In this document: one piece after another, positions 36,810-47,320 of the stretch | Numbering within the stretch: position 1 is the stretch's first letter | How the letters are laid out: every line of letters begins with the position of its first letter | Origin: Mycobacterium sp. KBS0706 | GTDB lineage: Bacteria > Pseudomonadota > Alphaproteobacteria > DSM-16000 > Inquilinaceae | Length of the DNA stretch: 64,000 bases | Reading direction: 5' to 3' | Assembly: GCF_005938675.2 (NCBI RefSeq) | Contig: NZ_VCCH02000022.1 | Coordinates: forward strand, 1-64,000 | Translations under genes and position numbers: made by a program | The notes under the pieces: model-generated | The model's database searches: none | Told to the model about the DNA's origin: nothing | Seen by the model: only the letters and a program-made list of their open reading frames with translations

Positions 36810-37682
36810 TCAGAGGTGGAACCCGGCCCGGTAGGCGCCGGGGGCGACGCCGAGCCGCGCCTTGAAGGCGTGGGTCAGATGGGCCTGGTCGCAGAAGCCG
36901 GTGGCGGCCGCGACCTCGGCCGGCGCCTCGCCCGCCCGCAGCCGGCGGCGGGCGGCCTGGACGCGCAGGTTCAGCAGATAGGCGTGCGGCGTCATCCGCA
37001 GCTCGCGCCGGAAGGCCCGGATCAGATGGTGGCGCGACAGCCCGGCCTCGGCGGCGAAATCGTCGAGCGACAGCTCCTCGGCATAGCGGTCGCGCATCAG
37101 CTCGGTCACCCGGGCGATCCGGCCCGAATCCGACGCCGGCTCGGCCGGACGGAACGCGGCGTGGCGGATCAGGCAGCTGCCATAGGCGCGCAGCAGCAGC
37201 TCCTCCATCGCCAGGGCGTCGCCCCGGGCCTGGGCGGCGAAGGCCTCGGCGAACAGGGCCACGAGGTCCGGGTCGTGCACCGCCGGCTGGGGAAAGAACG
37301 GGGTCTCGGCCACCGGCCGGCCGGCGATGTCCGACGCCAGGCGCCGCATCAGCGCGACCGAGGGATAGGTCATGCGGTAGCGGTAGCCGCCGCCATAGGG
37401 CTCGCCGTCATGCGCGTCCTCCGGGTTGACCAAAGCGAGGTCGCCGGGGCCGCCATAGCGCTGCTCGCCGCGGGCCAAAAAGGTCTCGCAGCCGGCGAAG
37501 ATGCCGCCGATGGCGTAAGTCTCGTGCATGTGCAGGGCATAGCGATGGGTGCGGAACGTCGCCTCCAGGCATTCCAGCCCGTCGAAGCCCGACGCCGTGA
37601 AGAACCGCGACCGCTCGCCCTGCGCGAGCGGCTCGGCCGCCACCGCCTGTTCCTGCGTGATGCTGTCCATCGGCGCGATCAT
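36810..37682 (-). CDS. AraC family transcriptional regulator
   Basis: A 290-residue regulator. The N-terminal cupin sensor runs to about residue 170 (FRTHRYALHMHETYAIGGI, GDLALVNPEDAHDGEP) and the two helix-turn-helix motifs are SLDDFAAEAGLSRHHLIRAFRR and EVAAATGFCDQAHLTHAF (shown partly: SLDDFAAEAGLSRHHLI). It is first gene of the azlCD operon, so it likely controls amino acid export and itself. An alternative start at Met5 (37670) is possible. Confidence 0.88.
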   Translation of the reverse strand: MIAPMDSITQEQAVAAEPLAQGERSRFFTASGFDGLECLEATFRTHRYALHMHETYAIGGIFAGCETFLARGEQRYGGPGDLALVNPEDAHDGEPYGGGYRYRMTYPSVALMRRLASDIAGRPVAETPFFPQPAVHDPDLVALFAEAFAAQARGDALAMEELLLRAYGSCLIRHAAFRPAEPASDSGRIARVTELMRDRYAEELSLDDFAAEAGLSRHHLIRAFRRELRMTPHAYLLNLRVQAARRRLRAGEAPAEVAAATGFCDQAHLTHAFKARLGVAPGAYRAGFHL

Positions 37683-37828
37683 AGGGCCGGCGCCGGACGC
37701 GTCTTGTAGAAAATCGGCATATCGGCCCCTGCCCGCTTTGCGCCGTCACGACCGATACACCCATCGGGCATTGGCCCAGGGACGCCCGCCGGCGCAATAG
37801 TCTGCCGGACCAACAGGGAACCACCGCC

Positions 37829-38593
37829 ATGAGCACGATCAAGGAAGCGCAGTCCTGGAGCGCCGAGGGCTATGCCCGCAACGCCCGCTTCGTCGCCGAT
37901 CTGGGCCAGCCGGTGCTCGAACTGCTGGCGCCGCAGCCGGGCGAGCGCATCCTCGATCTCGGCTGCGGCGACGGCGCCCTGACCGCGAAGCTGGCGGCGG
38001 CCGGCGCCACAGTGGTCGGCGCCGACGCCTCGGCCGAGCTGGTGGCGGCAGCCCGCGCCCTGGGGCTGGACGCCCGCATCGCCGACGGCCAGGCCCTGGC
38101 CTTCGAGGCCGAGTTCGACGCCGTGTTCAGCAACGCGGCGCTGCACTGGATGCGGCAGCCCGACGCCGTGATCGCCGGCGTCCGGCGGGCGCTGAAGCCG
38201 GGCGGCCGCTTCGTCGGCGAGTTCGGCGGCCACGGCAATGTCGCGGCGATCGTCACCGCCCTGGTCGCGGCGCTGAATGCCCGCGGCCTCGACGGCGCCG
38301 CCCGCATCCCCTGGTTCTTCCCGACCCCGGCCGAATACGGGGCGAAGCTGGAGGCGCAGGGCTTCCGTGTCGACAGCATCGGGCTGGTGCCGCGGCCGAC
38401 GCCGCTGCCCACCGGCATGCGCGGCTGGCTCGACACCTTCGCCAACCCGCTGCTCGACGGCATAGGCGGCGCGGCGCGGGCCGGGATCCTGGATGAGGTC
38501 GAGGGATTGCTGGCGCCCAGCCTGCGCGACCAGTCCGCCAACTGGAGCGCCGACTATGTCCGGCTGCGCTTCGCCGCGACGCTGGCATCATGA
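37829..38593 (+). CDS. Class I SAM-dependent methyltransferase
   Basis: A 254-residue methyltransferase similar to trans-aconitate/Methyltransf_25 proteins. Motif I is ILDLGCGDGALTAKLAAAG, motif II VVGADASAEL, and FDAVFSNAALHWM with RALKPGGRFVGEFGG follow. The substrate cannot be told. The ATG at 37829 follows AGGGAACCACCGCC. Its stop overlaps the start of the EamA transporter by four bases, so the pair forms an operon. Confidence 0.85.
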   Translation: MSTIKEAQSWSAEGYARNARFVADLGQPVLELLAPQPGERILDLGCGDGALTAKLAAAGATVVGADASAELVAAARALGLDARIADGQALAFEAEFDAVFSNAALHWMRQPDAVIAGVRRALKPGGRFVGEFGGHGNVAAIVTALVAALNARGLDGAARIPWFFPTPAEYGAKLEAQGFRVDSIGLVPRPTPLPTGMRGWLDTFANPLLDGIGGAARAGILDEVEGLLAPSLRDQSANWSADYVRLRFAATLAS

Positions 38594-39504
38594 CCGCCGC
38601 GGCGCGCGTGGACGGCAGCCGGCGCGGCGAGGCGGTCGGCTATCTGCTGGCGATCCTCGGGGTGCTGGCCTTCTCCACCCGGCCGGTGCTGATCCGGCTG
38701 GGCTATGCCGAGGGCGTCGACGCCGAGACGCTGCTGGCGCTGCGCATGGGCCTGTCCCTGCCCTTCTTCGTGGCGATGTGGGCCTGGGCCCGGCGCCGGG
38801 CCGCGGGGCCGCTGGCGCCGGGCGACCTGCTGCGCACCGCGGCGCTCGGGCTGCTCGGCTACTGGATCGCCAGCTATTGCGACTTCCTGGGGCTGCGCAC
38901 GGTGCCGGCCGGGCTGGGCCGGATCATCCTGTTCCTGTACCCGACCTTCGTGCTGGCGCTGTCGTCCGTGGTGCTCGGCCGGCGGCCGCAGCGGCGGGAG
39001 ATCCTGTGCCTGGCGGTCGCCTATGCCGGGCTGTTCCTGGTACTGGACGCCGCGGCCGACAGCTTCGACGCGGCCCGGCTGGGCGGCGCCGGGCTGATCC
39101 TGCTCAGCGCCCTGGCCTATGCCGCCTATCTGGTCTGGGGCAGCGAGACGGTGCCGCGGATCGGCAGCACCCGGTTCACCGCCATCGCCATGATGACGGC
39201 CTGCGTCGCCTGCATCGCCCAGTTCTTCGTGCTGCGCCCGGCCGACCACCTGCTGGTGTCCGGCAAGGTGCTGGGCATCGCCGCCTGGATCGCGGTGGTC
39301 GGCACGGTGCTGCCGGTCTGGGCGACCAGCGAGGCGCTGAAGCGGATCGGCGCCGCCCGGGCGTCGCTGCTGGGCGCGCTCGGGCCGGTCTCGACCATCC
39401 TCCTGGCCTGGGCCGGGATGGACGAAGGGCTGACGGGATTGCAGGTGGTCGGGGCGCTTCTGGTGCTGGGCGGCGTCGGGCTGCTGACGCTGCCGCGACG
39501 CTGA
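38590..39504 (+). CDS. EamA/DMT family transporter
   Basis: A 304-residue protein with ten predicted helices in two EamA halves (AILGVLAFSTRPVLIRLGYA and LILLSALAYAAYLVWGSETV). Members export amino acids, bases or other metabolites. The start overlaps the methyltransferase stop (ATGA). A cargo made by the upstream methyltransferase is possible but unsupported. Confidence 0.87.
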   Translation: MTAAARVDGSRRGEAVGYLLAILGVLAFSTRPVLIRLGYAEGVDAETLLALRMGLSLPFFVAMWAWARRRAAGPLAPGDLLRTAALGLLGYWIASYCDFLGLRTVPAGLGRIILFLYPTFVLALSSVVLGRRPQRREILCLAVAYAGLFLVLDAAADSFDAARLGGAGLILLSALAYAAYLVWGSETVPRIGSTRFTAIAMMTACVACIAQFFVLRPADHLLVSGKVLGIAAWIAVVGTVLPVWATSEALKRIGAARASLLGALGPVSTILLAWAGMDEGLTGLQVVGALLVLGGVGLLTLPRR

Positions 39505-39512
39505 CCGCAAGC

Positions 39513-39695
39513 TCAAGACAACAGTGCGATGATCGCCGTAATGGCGCTGAGCACTACGGGTACGGCCACCCAGGCGACCGCGACCTCGGACCAGGACACT
39601 CGGGCGGACCGGGCTTCTGTCCCCGAACTCACCCATCCTTCGCTCTGCGCCATCGAATCGTCCGGCTCCAGGCCGGGCATTCCGATGATGCTCAT
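39513..39695 (-). CDS. Possible small tail-anchored membrane protein, 60 residues
   Basis: Short ORF with GGAG seven bases before its ATG at 39695. The protein is polar at first (MSIIGMPGLEPDDSMAQSEG) and ends in one hydrophobic helix (VAVAWVAVPVVLSAITAI). It converges with the EamA gene and fills an otherwise empty gap. The family is not known to me; a longer frame adds 10 residues upstream. The coding nature is uncertain because codon bias is weak. Confidence 0.4.
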   Translation of the reverse strand: MSIIGMPGLEPDDSMAQSEGWVSSGTEARSARVSWSEVAVAWVAVPVVLSAITAIIALLS

Positions 39696-39827
39696 GTTCC
39701 AACTCCGCGCTTCGTTCCAGCGCAACGCCCCGACCGGACCATCCGACCGAGGCGCAGGTGGAACTATGGCGAAGTTGGCGGGCCGGCGCTGTGACCTAGG
39801 GCACAGACGGCCCGGAGAAGCCGGAAT

Positions 39828-40238
39828 TCAGCGCCAGTGGCCCTCGACCCAGACGCCCCGGCTCCAATAGCCCGGCACCCAGGCCCGCGCCGGCGGCGCC
39901 GCATAGACCGTGCGCGGCGGCGCGTCATAGACCGGTGGCGGAGCCCTGTAGACCCCATAGGCCGGCGGCGGAGCCCCATAGACCACCGGCGGCGGCCCGT
40001 AATAGACCGGGGGCGGCGGCGCATAATAGACCGGCGGCGGCGCGTAGAGCGGCAGGCCGATGCCGATGCTGACACCGGAATGCCAGCAGCAGCCGCCGTG
40101 CCATCCGCCCCAGCCGCCCCAACCGCCGCGCCACCAGGCCTCGGCCGGGGTGGGAACCATCAGCGGCAGCGCGAGCGCGGCACCGAGCGCGGCGAATACC
40201 GCAGCGCGGCGCGGATTGACGTGGAACACCTTCAGCAT
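39828..40238 (-). CDS. Exported Pro/Tyr-rich protein with WxxGxW-type C-terminus
   Basis: A 136-residue secreted or envelope protein. A signal peptide ends near PAEA (about residue 34). A Trp/Gly-rich patch WWRGGWGGWGGWHGG follows, then a low-complexity region of PPPVYYAPPP-type units, and the end WVPGYWSRGVWVEGHWR matches the WxxGxW repeat signature of YXWGXW/BcpO-related proteins. A structural envelope role is likely. The ATG at 40238 is chosen to give a normal signal peptide; an upstream start adds an unlikely tail. Confidence 0.7.
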   Translation of the reverse strand: MLKVFHVNPRRAAVFAALGAALALPLMVPTPAEAWWRGGWGGWGGWHGGCCWHSGVSIGIGLPLYAPPPVYYAPPPPVYYGPPPVVYGAPPPAYGVYRAPPPVYDAPPRTVYAAPPARAWVPGYWSRGVWVEGHWR

Positions 40239-40352
40239 GGTGACACCATCTGTCTGAACGCGGCACGCCGAAGCGGGCGTGTCCCCTATCACACGAAGAG
40301 ATGGTACACCGCCGTCGCGGACGGCAAGACGATTTACCGCAAATTAATGCGA

Positions 40353-40388
40353 CGGATGACACGGGCGCGATTGCGCCCGTGTCATCCG
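40353..40388 (-). terminator. 16-bp hairpin after the FAHD hydrolase gene
   Basis: Perfect stem CGGATGACACGGGCGC (40353-40368) and GCGCCCGTGTCATCCG (40373-40388) with a four-base loop, 12 bases downstream of the FAHD stop on the minus strand. The tract after it (TCGCATTAATTT) is only moderately T-rich, so it is a hairpin with terminator-like position rather than a textbook terminator. Confidence 0.6.
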
Positions 40389-40399
40389 CGGATCGGTCC

Positions 40400-41242
40400 T
40401 CAGGCCTGGACCGTCTTCTGGGCCTGCTCGCCCAGCTTCTCGATGCCGAGGCGGATGGTCTGGCCGGCCTTGAGGTATTTCGGCGGCTTCTGGCCCATGC
40501 CGACGCCCGGCGGGGTGCCGGTGGAGATGATGTCGCCGGTCCGCAGCCCCATGAACTGGCTGAGATAGCTGACCAGGAACGGCGTCTTGTAGACCATCGT
40601 CTTGGTCGAGCCGTTCTGGTAGCGGTGGCCGTCGACCTCGAGCCACATATGCAGGTTGTCGTAATCGCCGACCTCGTCCGGCGTCACCAGCCAGGGGCCG
40701 GTCGGGCCGAAGGTGTCGCAGCTCTTGCCCTTGGTCCACTGGCCGTGGCGTTCGGTCTGGAAGGCGCGCTCGGACACGTCGTTGATGACGCAGAAGCCGG
40801 CGACATGGCTCATCGCGTCGGCCTCGGACACGTATTTCGCCGGCTTGCCGATGACGATGCCGAGCTCGACCTCCCAGTCGGTCTTCTCGCTGGCGCGCGG
40901 GATCTCGACATCGTCATTCGGGCCGACGATGGCGCTGGTGGCCTTCATGAAGATGATCGGCTCCGGCGGCACGGTGGCGCCGGTCTCGGCGGCGTGGTCG
41001 GAGTAGTTCAGGCCGATGCAGATGAACTTGCCGGTGCCGGCGACACAGGCGCCGTAGCGCGGGTTGCCGGAGACGACCGGCAGAGTGGCCGGGTCGAGGC
41101 CCTTCAGCCGGGCGATGCCGGCGGGGGTCAGCGCGTCGCCGGCGATGTCGGGGACCACGCCCGACAGGTCGCGGATCCGGCCCTCGGCGTCGAGCAGGCC
41201 CGGCTTCTCCTGCCCCGCGGGGCCGTAGCGCAGCAGCTTCAT
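40400..41242 (-). CDS. Fumarylacetoacetate hydrolase family protein
   Basis: A 280-residue FAHD-fold hydrolase. The metal site is EVELGIVIGKPAKYVSE with Glu/Asp ligands, with FICIGLNYSDHAAETGATVP, the DTFGPTGPWLVTPDEV and GDIISTGTPPGVGMGQKPPK blocks. These match the 2,4-diketo-3-deoxy-L-fuconate hydrolase/ureidoglycolate lyase-like group. It lies 49 bp after an SDR that fits 2-keto-3-deoxy-L-fuconate dehydrogenase, so together they probably split a deoxy sugar acid into pyruvate and a hydroxyacid; this is inference. The ATG is at 41242. Confidence 0.87.
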   Translation of the reverse strand: MKLLRYGPAGQEKPGLLDAEGRIRDLSGVVPDIAGDALTPAGIARLKGLDPATLPVVSGNPRYGACVAGTGKFICIGLNYSDHAAETGATVPPEPIIFMKATSAIVGPNDDVEIPRASEKTDWEVELGIVIGKPAKYVSEADAMSHVAGFCVINDVSERAFQTERHGQWTKGKSCDTFGPTGPWLVTPDEVGDYDNLHMWLEVDGHRYQNGSTKTMVYKTPFLVSYLSQFMGLRTGDIISTGTPPGVGMGQKPPKYLKAGQTIRLGIEKLGEQAQKTVQA

Positions 41243-41291
41243 CGGTGTTCTCTCCCTGGAGTCTCGGGTGGTGGGCGGCCGGAAGCCGCTA

Positions 41292-43143
<1,852 letters not shown>

Positions 43144-43231
43144 AGGCCGCAGGGGCGAGGGGGAGCGTTGAAACCGAGGCGGCACGACATCATGTACCCG
43201 GATCAAGGACTTACCCCCAGAGATCCGAGCC

Positions 43232-44164
43232 ATGGATGACCCGTATGCCGTGCTGGGCGTGGCCCGCACCGCCAGCGAGGACGAGATCCGGCGGGCCTAT
43301 CGCAAGCTCGCCAAGAAGCACCACCCCGACCTGAACCAGGGCGACGCGCGCGCCGAGGAGCGGTTCAAGGCGGTGTCGACCGCCTATGACCTGTTGAGCG
43401 ACGCCGAGAAGCGCCGCCGCTTCGACGCCGGCGAGATCGACGCCAACGGCGCCGAGCGCGCCTATGCCCGCCGGCCCGGCGGCGGCTGGGCCGGAAGCGG
43501 CGCCGGCGGCACGCGGTACCAGCGCACCGACACCTACGACGCCTTCACCGATGCCGGCGACCTCGACGACATCCTGCGCGGCATGTTCGGCCAGGGCGGC
43601 GCCAGGGCCGCCGGCGGCAGGGCCGGCGCCAAGGGCCGCGACATCAGCTACACGCTGCGGGCCGAGTTCCGCCTCGCCGTCGAGGGCGGCGAGACCACGG
43701 TGACGCTGGCCGACGGCCGCTCGCTCAAGATCACCCTGCCGGTCGGCCTGACCGACGGCCAGACCATCCGCTTGCGCGGCCAGGGCGAGAAGGGCGGGCG
43801 CGGCGTGCCCGGCGACGCGCTGATCGAGGTCCGGATCATGCCCGACCCGGTGCTGGAGCGCGACGGCAACGATATCCGCATGACCCTGCCGGTGTCGCTG
43901 CAGGAGGCGGTGCTGGGCGGCCGCGTCGAGGTGCCGACGCTGGTCGGCCCGGTGATGCTGACCATCCCCAAGGGCGCCAACAGCGGCGCGGTGCTGCGGC
44001 TGAAGGGCAAGGGCGTGCGCAGCGCGACCGGCGACAGCCGCGGCGACCAGTATGTGAAGCTGGCGGTGACCCTGCCCGACCCGGCCGACCCGGAGCTTGT
44101 CCGCTTCGTCGAGGAGTGGGGCGCGAGCCACCCCTACGACCCGCGCAAGGGTAAGATCCGGTAG
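43232..44164 (+). CDS. DnaJ C-terminal domain co-chaperone, CbpA-like
   Basis: A 310-residue class B Hsp40. The J-domain has the HPD tripeptide in AKKHHPDLNQGD (about residue 31); a Gly/Arg-rich linker follows at about residues 75-115, then two C-terminal substrate-binding barrels (ISYTLRAEFRLAVEGGET, EVPTLVGPVMLTIPKG). There are no zinc-finger CxxCxGxG motifs, which separates it from DnaJ. It should stimulate DnaK ATPase activity. Monocistronic, between the Gfo/Idh gene and ctaA. Confidence 0.9.
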   Translation: MDDPYAVLGVARTASEDEIRRAYRKLAKKHHPDLNQGDARAEERFKAVSTAYDLLSDAEKRRRFDAGEIDANGAERAYARRPGGGWAGSGAGGTRYQRTDTYDAFTDAGDLDDILRGMFGQGGARAAGGRAGAKGRDISYTLRAEFRLAVEGGETTVTLADGRSLKITLPVGLTDGQTIRLRGQGEKGGRGVPGDALIEVRIMPDPVLERDGNDIRMTLPVSLQEAVLGGRVEVPTLVGPVMLTIPKGANSGAVLRLKGKGVRSATGDSRGDQYVKLAVTLPDPADPELVRFVEEWGASHPYDPRKGKIR

Positions 44165-44289
44165 GTATGTGAGCCAAACCGGGTTCGCGACGGCGGACCC
44201 GGCCGGCACTTGTTCAAAACGATCGTCTTCCTATCCCTGCGACAAAAGCAGGTTTGACGCCGCCGCGGACCGGCGCGATAAGCCGATTC

Positions 44290-45357
44290 ATGCACTCCGT
44301 CCCTGCCGCCGCGGCCCTGCGCCCTACCACCGCCCCTGCCACCCGCCCGGTCGCGTGGTGGCTGTTCCTGTGCGCCGCGATGGTCTTCGCCATGGCGGTG
44401 ATCGGCGCCGTCACGCGGCTGACCGAAAGCGGCCTGTCGATCGTCGAATGGGCGCCGATCAAAGGAGCGCTGCCGCCGCTGTCGGACCAGGCCTGGCAGG
44501 ATGCCTTCGTCGCCTACAAGGCGACGCCGGAGTACCTGTACAAGAACACCGGCATGTCGCTGGAGGCGTTCCAGCAGATCTTCTTCTGGGAATGGCTGCA
44601 CCGGCTGTGGGGCCGGCTGATCGGCCTGGTGTTCGCCGCCGGCCTGGCCTGGTTCTGGTGGCGCGGCGGGCTCGACCGCGGCCTGCGGCTGCGCCTGCTT
44701 GGCCTGCTGGTGCTGGGCGGGCTGCAGGGGGCGCTGGGCTGGTTCATGGTGATGAGCGGCCTGGTCGACCGGCCTTCGGTCAGCCATTACCGGCTGGCCG
44801 CGCATCTCGGCCTGGCCGTGCTGCTCTATGCCCTGATCCTGTGGACCGCCTACGGGCTGGTGCTGCCGCGGCTCGGCGATTTCGCCAAGGCTCCGTCGCT
44901 GCGCCGCCACGCCTCGATCGCGATCGGCTGCGTCGCCGTCACCATGTGCTGGGGCGCCTTCGTCGCCGGGCTGGACGCCGGACAGGTCTACAACACCTTC
45001 CCGCTGATGGACGGGCGGCTGCTGCCGCCGCCGGAATCCTTCAGCATCATCCCGGCCTGGCTGAACTGGTTCGACAACACCGCCCTGGTGCAGTTCACCC
45101 ATCGCTGGCTGGCCATCGGCACGTCGCTCGTGGTGCTGTCCCTGGCCGCCCGCTGCAGCCGTACGGCGGTGGTCGGCTGGGGCCATCTGGCCGGGCTGAT
45201 GGTGGCGGTCCAGGTCGGTCTCGGCATCTCCACCCTGCTCACGCAGGTGCCCGTCTGGCTGGGGGCGATGCACCAGGCGGGGGCGCTGCTTCTTCTGGCC
45301 CTGCTGCTGGCGCTGCGTTTCGTAACCCGGCCGGTTTCGGAATCGCGGCTCAGATGA
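44290..45357 (+). CDS. ctaA: Heme A synthase (COX15/CtaA)
   Basis: A 355-residue membrane enzyme with eight helices that oxidises the C8 methyl of heme O to heme A for aa3-type oxidases. Signature TRLTESGLSIVEWAPIKGALPPL, heme-ligand His in WEWLHRLWGRLIG and SHYRLAAHLGLA, LDAGQVYNTFPLMDG, and VQFTHRWLA plus GAMHQAGALLL at the C-terminus. It is the type II alphaproteobacterial form lacking the N-terminal Cys pair of Bacillus CtaA. The ATG at 44290 was chosen over an upstream start within the hydrophilic extension. Links functionally to the petABC and hemF genes. Confidence 0.94.
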   Translation: MHSVPAAAALRPTTAPATRPVAWWLFLCAAMVFAMAVIGAVTRLTESGLSIVEWAPIKGALPPLSDQAWQDAFVAYKATPEYLYKNTGMSLEAFQQIFFWEWLHRLWGRLIGLVFAAGLAWFWWRGGLDRGLRLRLLGLLVLGGLQGALGWFMVMSGLVDRPSVSHYRLAAHLGLAVLLYALILWTAYGLVLPRLGDFAKAPSLRRHASIAIGCVAVTMCWGAFVAGLDAGQVYNTFPLMDGRLLPPPESFSIIPAWLNWFDNTALVQFTHRWLAIGTSLVVLSLAARCSRTAVVGWGHLAGLMVAVQVGLGISTLLTQVPVWLGAMHQAGALLLLALLLALRFVTRPVSESRLR

Positions 45358-45605
45358 GGCCAAGAAGAAAGTAAAGAACAAGCGCGACGCCGATTCGAAA
45401 CTTTCCTGTTTGCGACTTTTGCAAGGCTTGAAACCCGCGCCGGATTCATAGCAGACCCGCGAATTCGATTGCTCAAATGCGGTCGAAACGATACCGTCCA
45501 CGCCATCACTCCTGGCTGGTGGGAGACGGACGAGCGCGCGCCCGTTGGGGCGCGTCTTGCAAACAAACCAGTGACCGGGAAACCGGAAACAGTAGGGGCG
45601 AACAC

Positions 45606-47210
45606 ATGCACAGCTTCACCAAAATCCTGGCGCGCGGGCTGCTTGCCGCCGCCCTCCTGGGCAGCGTTTCAAGCGCGGCCCTGGCCGAGATGGTGCTCAA
45701 CCGCGGCAACGGCTCCGAGCCGGAGACGCTGGACGTTCACAAATCCTCGGGCGTGCCCGAATCCTTCATCCAGATGGACCTCTTCGAGGGTCTTCTGATG
45801 GCCGACGCCAAGGGCGAGCCGGTTCCCGGCCAGGCCGAGAGCTACACCGTCTCCGACGACGGCCTGACCTACACCTTCAAGCTGCGCCAGAACGCGAAGT
45901 GGTCTGACGGTACCCCGGTGACCGCCGATGACTGGGTGTTCTCGATGCGCCGGCTGATCGACCCGAAGACGGCCAGCGACTACGGCTACTTCCTCGACCA
46001 GGTCGTCAACGCCCGCGACATCCGCCTGGGCCAGAACGGCAAGAAGCTCGAGGACATGGGCGTCAAGGCGGTCGACGACCACACCCTCGAGGTCAAGCTG
46101 GTGGCGCCGACCCCGTATTTCGTGTCGTCGCTGCTGCACCACTCGACCCACCCGATCAGCAAGGCCAATTACGAGAAGTTCGGCGACGACTTCGTCAAGC
46201 CGGGCAACATGGTCTCGAACGGCGCCTACATGCTGGCCGAGGCGGTGCCGCAGGGCTATGTCAAGGTGGTCAAGAACCCGAATTACTGGGATGCGGCCAA
46301 CGTCAAGATCGACACGGTCATGTTCTACCCGACCGAGGACATCGACGCCGAGTTGCAGCGCTTCAAGGCCGGCGAGCTCGACATGACCTATGAGCTGCCG
46401 AGCCAGCAGATCCCGACCCTGAAGAAGGAAATCCCGGACCAGATCCACATCACGCCGTATTTCGGCACCTACTTCTACGCGTACAACCTCACCAAGGAGC
46501 CGTGGAAGAGCAACGCCGACCTGCGGCGCGCCCTGTATCTGGCGATCGACCGCGACACGCTGATCAAGCATGTGACGCAGGCCGACCAGCTGCCGGCCTA
46601 TAGCTTCGTGCCGCCGGGCACCGACAACTACCCGGGCTTCGAGCCCGACGTGGCCAAGATGACCCAGGCCGAGCGCGACGCCAAGGCCAAGGAGCTGTTC
46701 GCCAAGGCCGGCTACGGCCCGGACAAGCCGCTGAAGCTGGAGATCACCTACAACACCAGCGAGAACCACAAGAAGGTGGCCGTCGCCATCGCCGCGATGT
46801 GGAAGAAGACGCTGGGCGTCGACGTCACCCTGCAGAACCAGGAATGGGGCACGTTCCAGGAGACGCGCGACAAGAAGCAGTTCCCGGACATCGCCCGCCA
46901 TGGCTGGATCGGCGACTACAACGACGCCAACAACTTCCTCGAGCTCGAGACCCAGTACATCGGTGAGCAGAACACCTCGGAGTACAACAATCCGAAGTTC
47001 GACGACCTGATGAAGAAGGCCGGCCTCGAGACCGATCTCGCCAAGCGCGGCGAGCTGATGGTCGAAGCCGAGAAGATGATGATCCAGGATCTGCCGATCA
47101 TCCCGATCTACTTCTACACCACCAAGCATGCCGTCTCGCCGGCCGTGAAGGGCTGGGAGGACAACGTGCAGGACTACCACCTGTCGCGCTGGCTCTCCGT
47201 CGAGCGGTAA
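45606..47210 (+). CDS. Peptide ABC transporter substrate-binding protein
   Basis: A 534-residue periplasmic SBP_bac_5 family binding protein, OppA-type. Signal peptide ends near AALAE (about residue 28). The opening EMVLNRGNGSEPETLDVHKS and the central GDDFVKPGNMVSNGAYML, NPNYWDAANVKIDTVMFYP are typical oligopeptide-binding segments; no lipobox Cys is seen. First gene of a five-gene importer operon (to 51334). The ATG at 45606 follows the AGGGGCG sequence. Confidence 0.93.
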   Translation: MHSFTKILARGLLAAALLGSVSSAALAEMVLNRGNGSEPETLDVHKSSGVPESFIQMDLFEGLLMADAKGEPVPGQAESYTVSDDGLTYTFKLRQNAKWSDGTPVTADDWVFSMRRLIDPKTASDYGYFLDQVVNARDIRLGQNGKKLEDMGVKAVDDHTLEVKLVAPTPYFVSSLLHHSTHPISKANYEKFGDDFVKPGNMVSNGAYMLAEAVPQGYVKVVKNPNYWDAANVKIDTVMFYPTEDIDAELQRFKAGELDMTYELPSQQIPTLKKEIPDQIHITPYFGTYFYAYNLTKEPWKSNADLRRALYLAIDRDTLIKHVTQADQLPAYSFVPPGTDNYPGFEPDVAKMTQAERDAKAKELFAKAGYGPDKPLKLEITYNTSENHKKVAVAIAAMWKKTLGVDVTLQNQEWGTFQETRDKKQFPDIARHGWIGDYNDANNFLELETQYIGEQNTSEYNNPKFDDLMKKAGLETDLAKRGELMVEAEKMMIQDLPIIPIYFYTTKHAVSPAVKGWEDNVQDYHLSRWLSVER

Positions 47211-47224
47211 GAACGGTTCCGTGA

Positions 47225-47268
47225 CGATGCCCGCCCCCCGGTTCCACCCGGAGGGCGGGCATCGCCCT
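47225..47268 (+). terminator. Intercistronic hairpin between binding protein and permease genes
   Basis: CGATGCCCGCCC (47225-47236) pairs with GGGCGGGCATCG (47253-47264), followed by CCCTTTTC. It lies 14 bp after the binding-protein stop. In importer operons such a hairpin commonly limits read-through, or stabilises the upstream mRNA, so that the binding protein is made in excess. Confidence 0.65.
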
Positions 47269-47320
47269 TTTCACCCCCACGACATGTCCGGCATTCCGGC
47301 GGGGGCAGGGATTTGAAACG

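Noticed and set aside
45669-47180. 503-codon open frame antisense to the peptide-binding protein gene
   Set aside because: The binding protein has a signal peptide and family motifs; the antisense product has none.
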